A stretch of 36,937 nucleotides of DNA. Origin: Saprospiraceae bacterium. Lineage in GTDB: Bacteria; Bacteroidota; Bacteroidia; Chitinophagales; Saprospiraceae. The notes below the pieces were generated by a model that was not told the origin of the DNA, did no database searches, and worked only from the letters and a program-made list of their open reading frames with translations. This document shows, piece by piece, positions 8,037 through 16,073 of the stretch. How positions within the stretch are numbered: the stretch's first letter is position 1; each line of letters starts with the position of its first letter. A program made the position numbers and the translations under genes. The stretch is from assembly GCA_019634045.1 (NCBI GenBank), contig JAHQWA010000200.1:1-36937 (forward strand), given 5' to 3'.

Positions 8037-8525
8037 ATGCGACCAAAAGTGAGCACTATACACCTATTCAAGGTAGAGGGTATCGACGGAGAGGAAATAG
8101 ATTTTTCTGCCTTTACAGGCAAGAAGATAATGGTGGTAAATGTAGCTTCCGAATGTGGCTATACTCCCCAATATCAACAACTGCAAGAACTCCAAAAGGA
8201 GTTTAATGATAAACTGGTCATCATTGGCTTCCCATGTAATGATTTTGGAGGCCAAGAACCTGGCTCAGCCGAAGAAATACAAGCTTTTTGTAGCTTGAAC
8301 TACGGTCTGACATTCCCCTTAACCCAAAAAATAACCATTAAAGGGGAATCAGTTCATCCCATATATAATTGGCTTCTTCATAAGTCCAACAATCAGGTTA
8401 TGGACACAGAAGTAACTTGGAATTTTTGCAAATATACGCTAGATGAAGAAGGTCGGTTAGTTAATTTTTTTCCTTCCGCTATTAGTCCATTCGACGACAA
8501 AATTCTCGAATGGGTCCAAAGCTAA
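8037..8525 (+). CDS. Glutathione peroxidase, thiol (thioredoxin-dependent) type
   Basis: A 162-aa protein, close to the usual length for bacterial GPx. The peroxidatic cysteine is Cys40 in VASECGYTPQY, with no selenocysteine. The catalytic Gln73 lies in FGGQEPG and Trp128-Asn129 in the TWNF motif. Cys85 (QAFCSLNYG) matches the resolving cysteine of yeast Gpx3-type enzymes, so it more likely uses thioredoxin than glutathione. It reduces hydroperoxides in the cytosol, as no signal peptide is seen. The ATG at 8037 is the only good start in frame, giving an N-terminus slightly longer than the core. The 204-bp gap upstream is shared with the divergent GNAT gene. Confidence 0.92.
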   Translation: MRPKVSTIHLFKVEGIDGEEIDFSAFTGKKIMVVNVASECGYTPQYQQLQELQKEFNDKLVIIGFPCNDFGGQEPGSAEEIQAFCSLNYGLTFPLTQKITIKGESVHPIYNWLLHKSNNQVMDTEVTWNFCKYTLDEEGRLVNFFPSAISPFDDKILEWVQS

Positions 8526-8590
8526 GAATATCAAGTTTATAGCTTGCTCGCAGGTCCGGCATTTATCAATGTAATGGCCCTATACGTCTA

Positions 8591-9730
8591 ATGAGCTTAG
8601 CAAAAGCATACGGACAAGTTGAAGTTAAAGATCTCCTGCGCCGCTTGGTTGCCCAGGAACGCCTTCCTCATGCCATGCTTTTGTTAGGACCAGCTGGTTC
8701 TGGAAAGTTAGCTTTAGCCAATGGGTTTGCTCAATACATTCTCTGCGAGAATAAAGCTCCTGACGATGCCTGTGGCCAATGCAATGCCTGCCTAAAAGCG
8801 AGCAAACGCATCCATCCTGATATTCATTATTCTTTCCCTACTGTCGGCACAAATGTGAAGAGTGATTCATTTCTACCACAATGGAGATCCGCCTTGGATG
8901 ATAATCCATATATGGAAGTAAATGATTGGCTACAGATCATTGGGGCCGAGAATAAGCAAGGCAATATAAATAAAGAAGAGTGTCTGAATATCATACGCAA
9001 ATTAAGTTTAAAGACGTTTGAAGGGTCGCATAAGGTATTAATTATGTGGTTGCCGGAATATCTGGGTAAAGAAGGGAACCGACTACTAAAGTTGATTGAG
9101 GAGCCACCTAATCAGACTGTATTCATCCTGGTGGCAGAACAACAAGAACTTATTTTAAATACGATACTTTCTCGTTGTCAAGTGGTGAAGATTAGAGCAA
9201 TGCAAGATGAAGAGATCAGAGATGCCTTGCTCGAAAAAAATCTCGCCACTGCCGATAATGCCGAAGCCATTGCACAGTTATCCGATGGCAACCTCAATGA
9301 GGCCTTAAAGATGGCTCAGGAGAAAGAAAATGATAATGCAGAACTCTTTTTGGAGTGGATGCGAAAATGTTATGTAGGAAATGGAGTGGAAATGGTAAAA
9401 TGGGTGGAGAAGTTCGCCAAGTTAGGCCGAGAGAATCAAAAACACTTTACTCGATATGCCCTCCACTTCATGCGAGAATATATGGTACTCAAGATGAGTA
9501 GCCAAGCACAAGTAAGATTGAGAAATTTAGAACTAAAGACAGCCCAAAACTTACAAAAGGTAATTGAGTTCGATCAGATAGAAGATATTGTTCAGTTGTT
9601 GAATGATAATGCTTATTACATTGAACGAAATGCAAACCCTAAGGTGCTGTTTTTAGATACATCGATACAGTTGAATAAAATATTAAAGCGGAAAAAAACC
9701 GAGGTAAGAACAGCAGCAAAACAGCGATAA
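8591..9730 (+). CDS. holB: DNA polymerase III subunit delta'
   Basis: A 379-aa AAA+ clamp-loader protein with an ATG start. It shows Walker A GPAGSGK at residues 33-39, a zinc module with Cys52, Cys61, Cys64 and Cys67 (CENK..CGQCNAC), and the sensor-1-like SRCQVVKI after FILVAEQQELILNTIL. The NRLLKLIEEPPNQTVF segment is characteristic of delta'/HolB. Together with tau/gamma and delta it loads the beta clamp during replication. It sits 117 bp before ricT, an arrangement (holB followed by a PSP1 protein) that is common in bacteria. Confidence 0.9.
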   Translation: MSLAKAYGQVEVKDLLRRLVAQERLPHAMLLLGPAGSGKLALANGFAQYILCENKAPDDACGQCNACLKASKRIHPDIHYSFPTVGTNVKSDSFLPQWRSALDDNPYMEVNDWLQIIGAENKQGNINKEECLNIIRKLSLKTFEGSHKVLIMWLPEYLGKEGNRLLKLIEEPPNQTVFILVAEQQELILNTILSRCQVVKIRAMQDEEIRDALLEKNLATADNAEAIAQLSDGNLNEALKMAQEKENDNAELFLEWMRKCYVGNGVEMVKWVEKFAKLGRENQKHFTRYALHFMREYMVLKMSSQAQVRLRNLELKTAQNLQKVIEFDQIEDIVQLLNDNAYYIERNANPKVLFLDTSIQLNKILKRKKTEVRTAAKQR

Positions 9731-9847
9731 ATAGACGTGGTGGTAAGCCAACTTTCGTAGCCACTCAGGTGTTAAAGAAAATGACCTTTATCGGGATATT
9801 TTAATTACACAGTATAGCGTTCTGCCTCTGTAAAAAATATCGAAAAG

Positions 9848-11191
9848 ATGGGATGTTTAGGATGTTCAGTAGAAATAGAAAACGGCAAGCCCAAAGGATG
9901 TAAAAGTAATGGGGGCTGTGGTTCCGGAGGTTGTAATAGAATGAATACCTACGACTGGATCTCGACCATGGATATCGAAGATACTGATCCATTTGAACTC
10001 GTAGAAGTTAGTTTTAAGAATGGCTCCCGAAAAGGCTTTTATAGAAATGAAGCCAACCAAAGAGCAATCACTGGCGATATGGTGGTGGTTGAAACAGGGA
10101 CGGGTTATGATATAGGTAGGGTAAGTCTCTCAGGCGAATTGGTTCGCTTGCAGATGAGGAAGAAGAAAGTAGATGAAGAATCGGTAATGTACGGCATTAT
10201 CCGCTTGGCCAATGAACGTGACATGGAACGCCTTAATGAGGCGAGAATGCAGGAGAATAAAACGATGGTCAGATCACGTGCCATTGCCAGAACCCTTGGT
10301 TTGGAAATGAAGATAGGGGATGTGGAGTACCAAGGCGACAAAAGAAAAGCCACTTTTTACTATACGGCTGACGGTCGCGTGGATTTTAGGGAGCTGATCC
10401 GGCACTATGCCAAAGAGTTTCGAGTGAAAATCGAAATGCGTCAAATTGGAGCCCGACAGGAATCCGCAAGAATTGGTGGCTTAGGGTCTTGTGGTCGTGA
10501 ACTATGCTGTTCTACTTGGTTGAGCGACTTCAAATCAGTGTCAACAGCTGCGGCTAGATACCAAAACCTAGCCATCAACCAGTCCAAATTATCAGGACAG
10601 TGTGGTAGATTAAAGTGCTGTCTAAACTATGAATTGGACTCCTACCTTGACGCCCTCGATGCCTTTCCAAAACAAGCTGAAAAGATAGATACAGATCTTG
10701 GTACGGCTACCCTGATAAAGACTGACATCTTCAAAGGCTTGATGTTTTATTCTTATCAAAATGAAAACTATCGAGGCAGGATTGTTTCCTTAAAGGTAGA
10801 TCAAGTTAAGGACCTACTTACCCGGACAAGGTCAGGAGAGAAAATATTTGACCTTAGTGTGCATGAGACCATCAAGACAGTAGAAAATGAAGAGATGGAC
10901 TACGAAGATGTAACTGGCGTGATCGAACTGCCTCCTGAGGAAAAGAAAAGAAAGAACAAGAAACGCAGGAAACCAAAACCAAAGAACAAACCTGCAGGTA
11001 ACAAGAATCATCAAAATAAAGGCGCACAAAACAAGAGCGCACAAAATCAGAAGAAAAAAGCGTCTGGAACAGCTAACAACAAGTCCGAAGATAACGGTAA
11101 CAGCAGCAAATCTAAGCCCAATTTCAGGAAGAATAAAAGAAGAGGGCGAGGACCAAGAAACAACGACAACAACAACTCTAATAAAAAATAA
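9848..11191 (+). CDS. ricT: PSP1-domain protein RicT/YaaT-like with Lys/Asn-rich tail
   Basis: A 447-aa protein with an ATG start. The N-terminus is Cys-rich (Cys3, Cys6, Cys18, Cys24, Cys29 in a Gly/Lys context). The PSP1 core spans roughly residues 55-300 and carries two conserved cysteine clusters, CGRELCC (Cys215, Cys220, Cys221) and CGRLKCC (Cys252, Cys257, Cys258). In Bacillus, RicT joins RicA and RicF in an Fe-S-containing complex affecting RNase Y. The role in Bacteroidota is not settled. From about residue 360 the protein becomes a Lys/Asn/Gln-rich disordered tail (for example KNKKRRKPKPKNKPAGNK), probably nucleic-acid binding. In flavobacteria I recall gldH next to this gene, but here the next gene is lpd. 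Confidence 0.87.
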   Translation: MGCLGCSVEIENGKPKGCKSNGGCGSGGCNRMNTYDWISTMDIEDTDPFELVEVSFKNGSRKGFYRNEANQRAITGDMVVVETGTGYDIGRVSLSGELVRLQMRKKKVDEESVMYGIIRLANERDMERLNEARMQENKTMVRSRAIARTLGLEMKIGDVEYQGDKRKATFYYTADGRVDFRELIRHYAKEFRVKIEMRQIGARQESARIGGLGSCGRELCCSTWLSDFKSVSTAAARYQNLAINQSKLSGQCGRLKCCLNYELDSYLDALDAFPKQAEKIDTDLGTATLIKTDIFKGLMFYSYQNENYRGRIVSLKVDQVKDLLTRTRSGEKIFDLSVHETIKTVENEEMDYEDVTGVIELPPEEKKRKNKKRRKPKPKNKPAGNKNHQNKGAQNKSAQNQKKKASGTANNKSEDNGNSSKSKPNFRKNKRRGRGPRNNDNNNSNKK

Positions 11192-11264
11192 AAGCTGACT
11201 CGATAGGGTTTGCCAGACCCAGGATGCAAGGTGAAACACTATTGAGTAACAAAATTAAATCTTC

Positions 11265-12668
11265 ATGAAGTATGATGTTACCGTCATTGGATCAGGTCCT
11301 GGCGGTTATGTAGCAGCCATCAGATGCGCACAATTAGGTTTAACTACTGCAATCATCGAAAAATACAATACACTAGGTGGTACTTGCCTAAATGTAGGTT
11401 GTATTCCTTCTAAAGCGCTTCTCGACTCTTCTGAGCATTACCACAATGCTAAAGAGAAATTCACCGAGCACGGTATTGATCTTACAAACCTGAAGGTCAA
11501 TATGCCGCAGATGATCCAACGGAAAAATGCTGTTGTCGAACAAACTACAAAAGGGATTGACTTCTTGATGAAGAAGAACAAGATCACTGTTTTCCATGGC
11601 CATGGCTCCTTTATCGATGCCAATACCATCAATGTGGCTAAAGCAGATGGGAGTAATGAAACGATCGAAACGAATAAAGTGATCATTGCTACGGGATCCA
11701 AACCTATTGCACCTGCAGCATTCAACTATGATAAGAATAGAGTAATTACTTCCACTGAAGCTTTAAATATTGAGGATGTTCCCAAGAGTATGGTAATTAT
11801 TGGGGGCGGGGTTATTGGATTGGAATTAGGCTCTGTCTACGCAAGACTAGGTAGCGAAATCCACGTAGTTGAATACATGGATCGGATTCTTCCGACCATG
11901 GATAAAGATTGTTCTAAGGAATTGACTCGCGCCATGAAAAAGTTAGGCGTGAAATTCCATGTCAAACACATGGTGACTACCGTCAAGGCTAACAAGAAGA
12001 GTGTTACGGTCGAAGTCCAGAAAAGAGATAGTGAAGATACCTTCAAACTTAATACGGACTACTGTCTGGTAGCAATCGGCCGTCGGGCCTATACCGATAA
12101 ACTCGGCTTAGATAAAGTAGGGATACCTACAGATGAAAAGGGGAGAGTAGAAGTGGATGCACACCTACAAACCAATGTCCCAGGTATCTATGCCATCGGT
12201 GATGTGATCAAGGGGGCCATGTTGGCGCATAAGGCAGAGGAAGAAGGTGTTTTCGTAGCTGAAACTATCGCTGGGCAAAAACCACATATCGATTACAACC
12301 TGATTCCAGGTGTAGTTTATACCTGGCCAGAAGTAGCTGCTGTCGGTAAAACAGAGGAGCAATTAAAGGAGGCTGGAGTAGCCTATAAATCAGGCAAATT
12401 CCCATTCAAAGCGCTTGGGCGCGCCAGAGCCAGTATGGACACTCAGGGAATGGTCAAAGTTTTAGCTGATGCTAATACAGACGAAATTCTAGGGGTACAT
12501 ATGGTGGGACCACGTACGGCAGATATGATTGCAGAAGCGGTAGCCTTAATGGAATTCCGTGCCAGCGCAGAAGATGCCTCTCGCATGAGTCATGCACACC
12601 CGACTTATACCGAGGCCTTCAAAGAAGCTGCTCTTGCAGCTACTGAAGACAGAGCCTTACACATTTAA
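11265..12668 (+). CDS. lpdA: Dihydrolipoyl dehydrogenase
   Basis: A 467-aa flavoprotein disulfide reductase of standard length, with an ATG start. FAD-binding GSGPGG is at residues 9-14. The redox disulfide is Cys41/Cys46 in GGTCLNVGCIPSK. The NAD-binding motif is GGGVIGLELGSVYARLG, near residue 175. AIGDV follows around 310, and the C-terminal HAHPTYTE holds the catalytic His-Glu pair from the dimer interface. It re-oxidises dihydrolipoamide as the E3 subunit of pyruvate, 2-oxoglutarate or branched-chain 2-oxoacid dehydrogenase and of glycine cleavage. No E1/E2 gene is nearby, so it probably serves several complexes. A strong intrinsic terminator follows. Confidence 0.96.
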   Translation: MKYDVTVIGSGPGGYVAAIRCAQLGLTTAIIEKYNTLGGTCLNVGCIPSKALLDSSEHYHNAKEKFTEHGIDLTNLKVNMPQMIQRKNAVVEQTTKGIDFLMKKNKITVFHGHGSFIDANTINVAKADGSNETIETNKVIIATGSKPIAPAAFNYDKNRVITSTEALNIEDVPKSMVIIGGGVIGLELGSVYARLGSEIHVVEYMDRILPTMDKDCSKELTRAMKKLGVKFHVKHMVTTVKANKKSVTVEVQKRDSEDTFKLNTDYCLVAIGRRAYTDKLGLDKVGIPTDEKGRVEVDAHLQTNVPGIYAIGDVIKGAMLAHKAEEEGVFVAETIAGQKPHIDYNLIPGVVYTWPEVAAVGKTEEQLKEAGVAYKSGKFPFKALGRARASMDTQGMVKVLADANTDEILGVHMVGPRTADMIAEAVALMEFRASAEDASRMSHAHPTYTEAFKEAALAATEDRALHI

Positions 12669-12694
12669 GAAAGATACTAACATACGATAGATAC

Positions 12695-12735
12695 ATCCCA
12701 TAGGACGATTCATTTCTCCTATGGGATTTTTTTTT
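12695..12735 (+). terminator. Rho-independent terminator after lpdA
   Basis: ATCCCATAGGA (12695-12705) pairs perfectly with TCCTATGGGAT (12717-12727). The 11-bp stem has an 11-nt loop and runs into nine consecutive T (12727-12735). This is a textbook intrinsic terminator 26 bp after the lpdA stop. It separates lpdA from the esterase gene, which starts 19 bp further on and therefore probably has its promoter inside or right after the hairpin region. Confidence 0.93.
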
Positions 12736-12754
12736 ACCAACAAACTGCTACTTC

Positions 12755-13684
12755 ATGAATAGACTAATAAGCACTGCCCTAATTTTGACCTTAACATTGG
12801 TAGCCAAAGCGCAAGACCCAGTACCCAAAGTCGTGCGTGGTACAATCGACCGGATTGAGCATTTCCAGTCAATGTATGTGACCGAAAGAAATGTGGATAT
12901 CTGGTTACCAGAACACTATTCTGAATCTAAAAAATTTGCCGTTCTATACATGCACGATGGTCAAATGCTTTTTGACGCAGAGAGTTCTTGGAATAAACAG
13001 GCTTGGAATGTTGATGATGTAGTTACTAATTTGTTAGCTGCTAACCAGATCAAGGATTTTATCGTTGTTGGCATTTGGAATGGTGGAAGCACTAGACATT
13101 CAGATTACTTCCCACAAAAACCTTTTGAATCTTTATCTAAAATTGAGAAGGACACGGTAAATGCCCAATTACAGCGGGTTGCAATAGTTACAAATACAGG
13201 ATTTAGACCGCAATCAGATGCTTACTTGAAGTTTATTGTAAAGGAATTAAAGCCATATATCGACAAAAAATACTCCGTTTACAGAAATAGAAAAAACACC
13301 TACATTGCTGGGAGCAGTATGGGAGGCCTGATTTCAATGTATGCCATTTGTGAGTACCCTAAAGTATTTGGTAACGCAGCCTGCCTATCAACACACTGGA
13401 TCGGTACATTTACACCTGAAAACAATCCAGTACCCACATCATTCCTGAAGTATTTAAGTAATAATCTCCCAAATCCGAAGAAACATAAACTATACTTCGA
13501 TTGTGGAGACAAAACACTGGACCAATTCTATCCAGACATCCAAAAGAAGATAGATCAAGTGATGATCGAAAAAGGATATAGCCCAAATAATTGGATGTCC
13601 AAGTACTTCCCAGGTGAAAACCACAGTGAAAATGCGTGGAATAAGAGACTAGATATTCCGTTATTGTTTCTTCTTGGAAAATAG
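12755..13684 (+). CDS. Secreted alpha/beta-hydrolase, esterase D/Fes-like family
   Basis: A 309-aa protein with a signal peptide (MNRLISTALILTLTLVAKAQ, cut near residue 20). It belongs to the putative-esterase family (PF00756-type) that includes siderophore esterases and CE1 feruloyl/acetyl esterases. FAVLYMHDGQMLFD forms the early strand and oxyanion region. The nucleophile is Ser188 in GSSMGG, and the likely catalytic His lies in GENHSENAW near the C-terminus. The acid residue may be in KLYFDCGDKTLDQF. It is probably periplasmic or surface exposed. The substrate could be a siderophore, an acylated sugar or another ester, and context gives no discrimination. It stands alone after the lpdA terminator. 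Confidence 0.85.
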   Translation: MNRLISTALILTLTLVAKAQDPVPKVVRGTIDRIEHFQSMYVTERNVDIWLPEHYSESKKFAVLYMHDGQMLFDAESSWNKQAWNVDDVVTNLLAANQIKDFIVVGIWNGGSTRHSDYFPQKPFESLSKIEKDTVNAQLQRVAIVTNTGFRPQSDAYLKFIVKELKPYIDKKYSVYRNRKNTYIAGSSMGGLISMYAICEYPKVFGNAACLSTHWIGTFTPENNPVPTSFLKYLSNNLPNPKKHKLYFDCGDKTLDQFYPDIQKKIDQVMIEKGYSPNNWMSKYFPGENHSENAWNKRLDIPLLFLLGK

Positions 13685-13712
13685 GTATGGGCAGGAATGG
13701 TCATCCCTCCGG

Positions 13713-13727
13713 GGTCAATGCTTGACC
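13713..13727 (+). terminator. Small hairpin between convergent genes
   Basis: GGTCAA (13713-13718) and TTGACC (13722-13727) form a 6-bp stem with a 3-nt loop. It lies between the 3' ends of the esterase (+) and the outer-membrane protein (-). There is no T-tract on either strand, so function as a terminator is only plausible by position. Confidence 0.25.
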
Positions 13728-13785
13728 ATAGGCTGACTCTTGTAACAACAACTTCTTACCAAAGGCTATAGAACACTTCCATTTA

Positions 13786-14502
13786 TCATAGCGAAAAACC
13801 ATAGGCAACCATCAGGCCGAGATACAAATTGCGTAGGCTGCTCATCCCGTCTGGAATTTCCGTAAAGATATTGTTCAAGCCATACCCAAAACGAAGGCGT
13901 ATCTCCATCGGAGCAAACAGTTGGTAATGCATTCCGGCAATGACGGCATGATCATCTTTCCTAAGTAGGTGTGATTCGTCAAATTCTTGTCCAGGGAAGT
14001 TAAGGGCCAGCGCTCTGACATCCGCAGTACCATCGAATCGGCCATCTAAAAGATGAGAATACTGGTATCCTAAAGCCAGCATCGTTCTTCTACCTACTTG
14101 AAATCCTGCATAGACAGGTATGTCGACGTACTTATTGGAAATGGCGCCATATACGGTTCCTCGATAATTAACGTTGATTGGAAAGGGTAATTTAATGCCT
14201 AAAACACCGTCAGAGATGTTATATTTCCCCGTAACAGGTGTTTGGAATTCATTGGATTTGTGGGCAAATAAAGCCCCTATATGTGCAGAAAGTTTATGGG
14301 TAATGGTCCACTTCAACTCGGCCCCTGTTGATGCCCTTACGCCTGGTTTGCCAGTAGCTCCTTCAGGTATTTCTCCAAAAGGTGAACCTATCAACACACC
14401 GCCCTGCGCATAGATACTAATCCTGCTCTGCGACCGCAGGTATGAAACAGTTGAAGTAAATAAAACAAAGATTAGAGAAAGATTTAATAAGCAATTTTTC
14501 AT
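13786..14502 (-). CDS. Small outer-membrane beta-barrel protein
   Basis: I place the start at the ATG 14502-14500, giving 238 aa. An ATG-less N-terminal extension of about 45 residues is possible in frame, but the signal peptide (MKNCLLNLSLIFVLFTSTVS..SQ) only makes sense from this start. The mature protein alternates short amphipathic strands, such as RISIYAQGGVLIG, VYGAISNKYVDIPVYAGF, TMLALGYQYSHL and EIRLRFGYGLNN, and ends LGLMVAYGFSL. This is the pattern of an 8- to 10-stranded barrel. No family-specific motif is visible and function is unknown. Upstream lies the long structured non-coding interval. Confidence 0.72.
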   Translation of the reverse strand: MKNCLLNLSLIFVLFTSTVSYLRSQSRISIYAQGGVLIGSPFGEIPEGATGKPGVRASTGAELKWTITHKLSAHIGALFAHKSNEFQTPVTGKYNISDGVLGIKLPFPINVNYRGTVYGAISNKYVDIPVYAGFQVGRRTMLALGYQYSHLLDGRFDGTADVRALALNFPGQEFDESHLLRKDDHAVIAGMHYQLFAPMEIRLRFGYGLNNIFTEIPDGMSSLRNLYLGLMVAYGFSL

Positions 14503-14796
14503 TCCAATATGGTTTTGGTTGCTATTAAACCTGTGATGTGAAAAAATAATTGAGGTCATGAAGATAGGAATTTCTCCGAGACCGATTAGGGGTAATTTGG
14601 AATAAAGGCCTATCGAATAAGTATAAATCTTTGCCATTGAGGCGATATCATTGCCCTTCTCACTCTAAAACCATTTTACATTCTATCCAATAAATAAAAT
14701 TCGATATAAAAAACAAACAAAACAATGAATAACAAAATAATTAATTATAAATTATTTTATTTGCGAAATTTTAACTAAATTAAAGTATTATTAATC

Positions 14797-14885
14797 ATTG
14801 AGAATAAAGGTTATTTATCCGGCTTGTTCGAAGCCGCTTAGCCTGTCAAAAATGCTTTAATGAAGCTTGACATCTTATTCTCAAT
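14797..14885. ncRNA. Candidate structured RNA/DNA element, three-way junction
   Basis: An outer 11-bp stem pairs ATTGAGAATAA (14797-14807) with TTATTCTCAAT (14875-14885). It encloses hairpin A, CGGCTT/AAGCCG (14820-14825 with 14831-14836, loop GTTCG). It also encloses hairpin B, TGTCAA/TTGACA (14844-14849 with 14867-14872), whose inner stem is GCTT/AAGC. Three nested helices closing in 89 nt are unlikely in ordinary AT-rich spacer. It does not match tRNA, RNase P, SRP, tmRNA or hammerhead consensus by eye. Strand is undecided, because the pairs hold on both. It could also be a tiny inverted-repeat element, though I see no target duplication. Confidence 0.35.
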
Positions 14886-15034
14886 AAAAAATTAGATTAT
14901 GAGTCCGCCATACTCGTGTCAGGCAGAAGATGAATATCTTTTGCCTACCCAGCAGCAGAATATGATGCGTAAAACTCGTTCTTAAACCAAGGTGTAAAGC
15001 CATATCGTTCTTCCAATGGTAGCACAACAAGAAA

Positions 15035-15130
15035 TTGAAACATAACAATATCGAGTGCATTCTGATTTTTTCAGTCTCGTTAATTGCGGCATCATTTTTT
15101 GGACAACAAAGCTCAGCTAAAGATAGCTGA
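15035..15130 (+). CDS. Tiny signal-peptide-like frame, possible gene remnant
   Basis: A 31-codon frame opens at TTG 15035 and ends at TGA 15128-15130. It encodes KHNNIEC, then a hydrophobic run ILIFSVSLIAASFF, then GQQSSAKDS. That is a complete lipid-crossing signal peptide with the xxGQ ending common among secreted proteins in this window. There is no mature domain, and the last codons lie inside the hairpin at 15106-15137. It may be the stump of a deleted secreted-protein gene, a real micropeptide or coincidence. The lack of an ATG lowers confidence. Confidence 0.2.
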   Translation: MKHNNIECILIFSVSLIAASFFGQQSSAKDS

Positions 15131-15143
15131 GCTTTGTCGTTTT
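15106..15143 (+). terminator. Strong 14-bp terminator-like hairpin
   Basis: ACAAAGCTCAGCTA (15106-15119) pairs perfectly with TAGCTGAGCTTTGT (15124-15137) around a 4-nt AAGA loop. On the plus strand CG and then TTTT (15140-15143) follow. On the minus strand the hairpin lies 54-85 nt past the nadK stop but is followed by TGTCCAAAAAA with no T-run. It could thus end nadK mRNA or, more canonically, a plus-strand transcript from the structured interval. Confidence 0.7.
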
Positions 15144-15190
15144 GGTCGAATACCCACTTCTTGGTTCCTGCCTCGTATTCAGAAAAAAAT

Positions 15191-16072
15191 TCAATTCCGC
15201 TGATCGACCCCCCAAGCTAATTTTTCCCGAATAGTATTCAGAAAGTCATCATCCTGCGGGCGGACAAGGCGCGCCTTGAAGTTATTGCGGCGTACCGCCA
15301 ATTGGTGAGCAGCAGTGATCGGTTCAAATCTAGAATCTAAGGTGCAGAGAAAGTTTTCTGCTCGTCCTTCGATTTCAAAAGAGATGACCGAATCATCTGA
15401 AATGACGATCGGGCGTACATTAAGATTATGAGGGGCAACCGGAGTGATCACGAAGTTTCCGGAGCGGGGAAAGATGATGGGGCCACCACAACTCAGTGAA
15501 TATCCGGTGGAACCTGTCGGAGTAGCAACAATTATCCCATCTGCCCAATAAGAGTTCAAGTAAGATCCGTTGATGAAAGTATGGATGGTAATCATGGAGG
15601 AGGTTTCCCTCTTCAACAATGTACAATCATTTAGGGCAAAGGGAATATCTTGAAAAATAGGTAAGTTAGACTCTAAATAAAGCATGTCTCGTTCGTCGAT
15701 GTAGTACATGCCTCGCTTTATAATCTGAATCGCTTGGGTAATCTTTGTTTTCTCAATACTGGCCAAGAACCCTAGCCGTCCTAGGTTGATACCTAGTATT
15801 GGCACCTCACTCTCTCGAACATAGGTCAGCGCATCAAGTATTGTTCCATCCCCTCCTAAGGTTAAACAAAAATCAAGCTTCTTTACGGCAAAATCCAGGT
15901 GATTTTCAAATACTCCAACATCCCGTTTCAAGTCAACCTTACCCTTCAACTGTTCCAAGTAAGGACCAAAAACGTAGCTATTAATCCCTTCCTCATGAAG
16001 CACATCAAATAGGTGCTGCACATGGGGAATATCTTTCTCCTTCAATACCTTGCTAAAGACTACAATTTGCAT
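15191..16072 (-). CDS. nadK: NAD kinase
   Basis: A 293-aa protein with an ATG start and the normal length for bacterial NAD kinase. The diagnostic GGDGT motif is at residues 73-77. Next come GINLGRLGFLAS, the NAD-contact ALNDCTL region, and the Gly-rich loop ATPTGSTGYSLSCGGP. The C-terminal region includes PIVISDDSVISFE. It phosphorylates NAD+ to NADP+ in the cytosol. Its start codon lies one base after the stop codon of the BamA/TamA-like gene (16076-16074), so the two are almost certainly cotranscribed and translationally coupled. A hairpin 54-85 nt downstream may end the transcript. Confidence 0.96.
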   Translation of the reverse strand: MQIVVFSKVLKEKDIPHVQHLFDVLHEEGINSYVFGPYLEQLKGKVDLKRDVGVFENHLDFAVKKLDFCLTLGGDGTILDALTYVRESEVPILGINLGRLGFLASIEKTKITQAIQIIKRGMYYIDERDMLYLESNLPIFQDIPFALNDCTLLKRETSSMITIHTFINGSYLNSYWADGIIVATPTGSTGYSLSCGGPIIFPRSGNFVITPVAPHNLNVRPIVISDDSVISFEIEGRAENFLCTLDSRFEPITAAHQLAVRRNNFKARLVRPQDDDFLNTIREKLAWGVDQRN

Positions 16073-16073
16073 G

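Larger units (their letters stand above)
14503..15190. other. Long structured intergenic region
   Basis: 688 bp between nadK (3' end) and the outer-membrane protein (5' end), both on the minus strand. 14650-14800 is very AT-rich, promoter-like DNA. 14797-14885 folds as a three-way junction. Next comes a 28-codon frame from ATG 14899 to TAA 14983-14985, beginning MSPPYSCQAEDEY, with no evident homology. After it lies an imperfect direct repeat starting TCGTTCTT, with copies near 14977 and 15007. A TTG-started signal-peptide-like frame (15035-15130) and a 14-bp hairpin (15106-15137) follow. The density of structure and lack of a normal gene suggest a small-RNA locus, a leader for the outer-membrane gene, or a decayed gene. 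Confidence 0.5.

Noticed and set aside
10832..11239. 135-codon minus-strand frame rich in Leu, Phe and Val over the RicT tail
   Set aside because: The apparent membrane helices are the antisense of the AAN/AAR-rich Lys/Asn tail of ricT, an artefact of base composition.
14797..14885. Reading of the inverted-repeat element as a MITE or as a tRNA-like gene
   Set aside because: No target-site duplication flanks the 11-bp ends. The GTTCG loop is 5 nt rather than the 7-nt T-loop, and there is no anticodon arm or CCA context.
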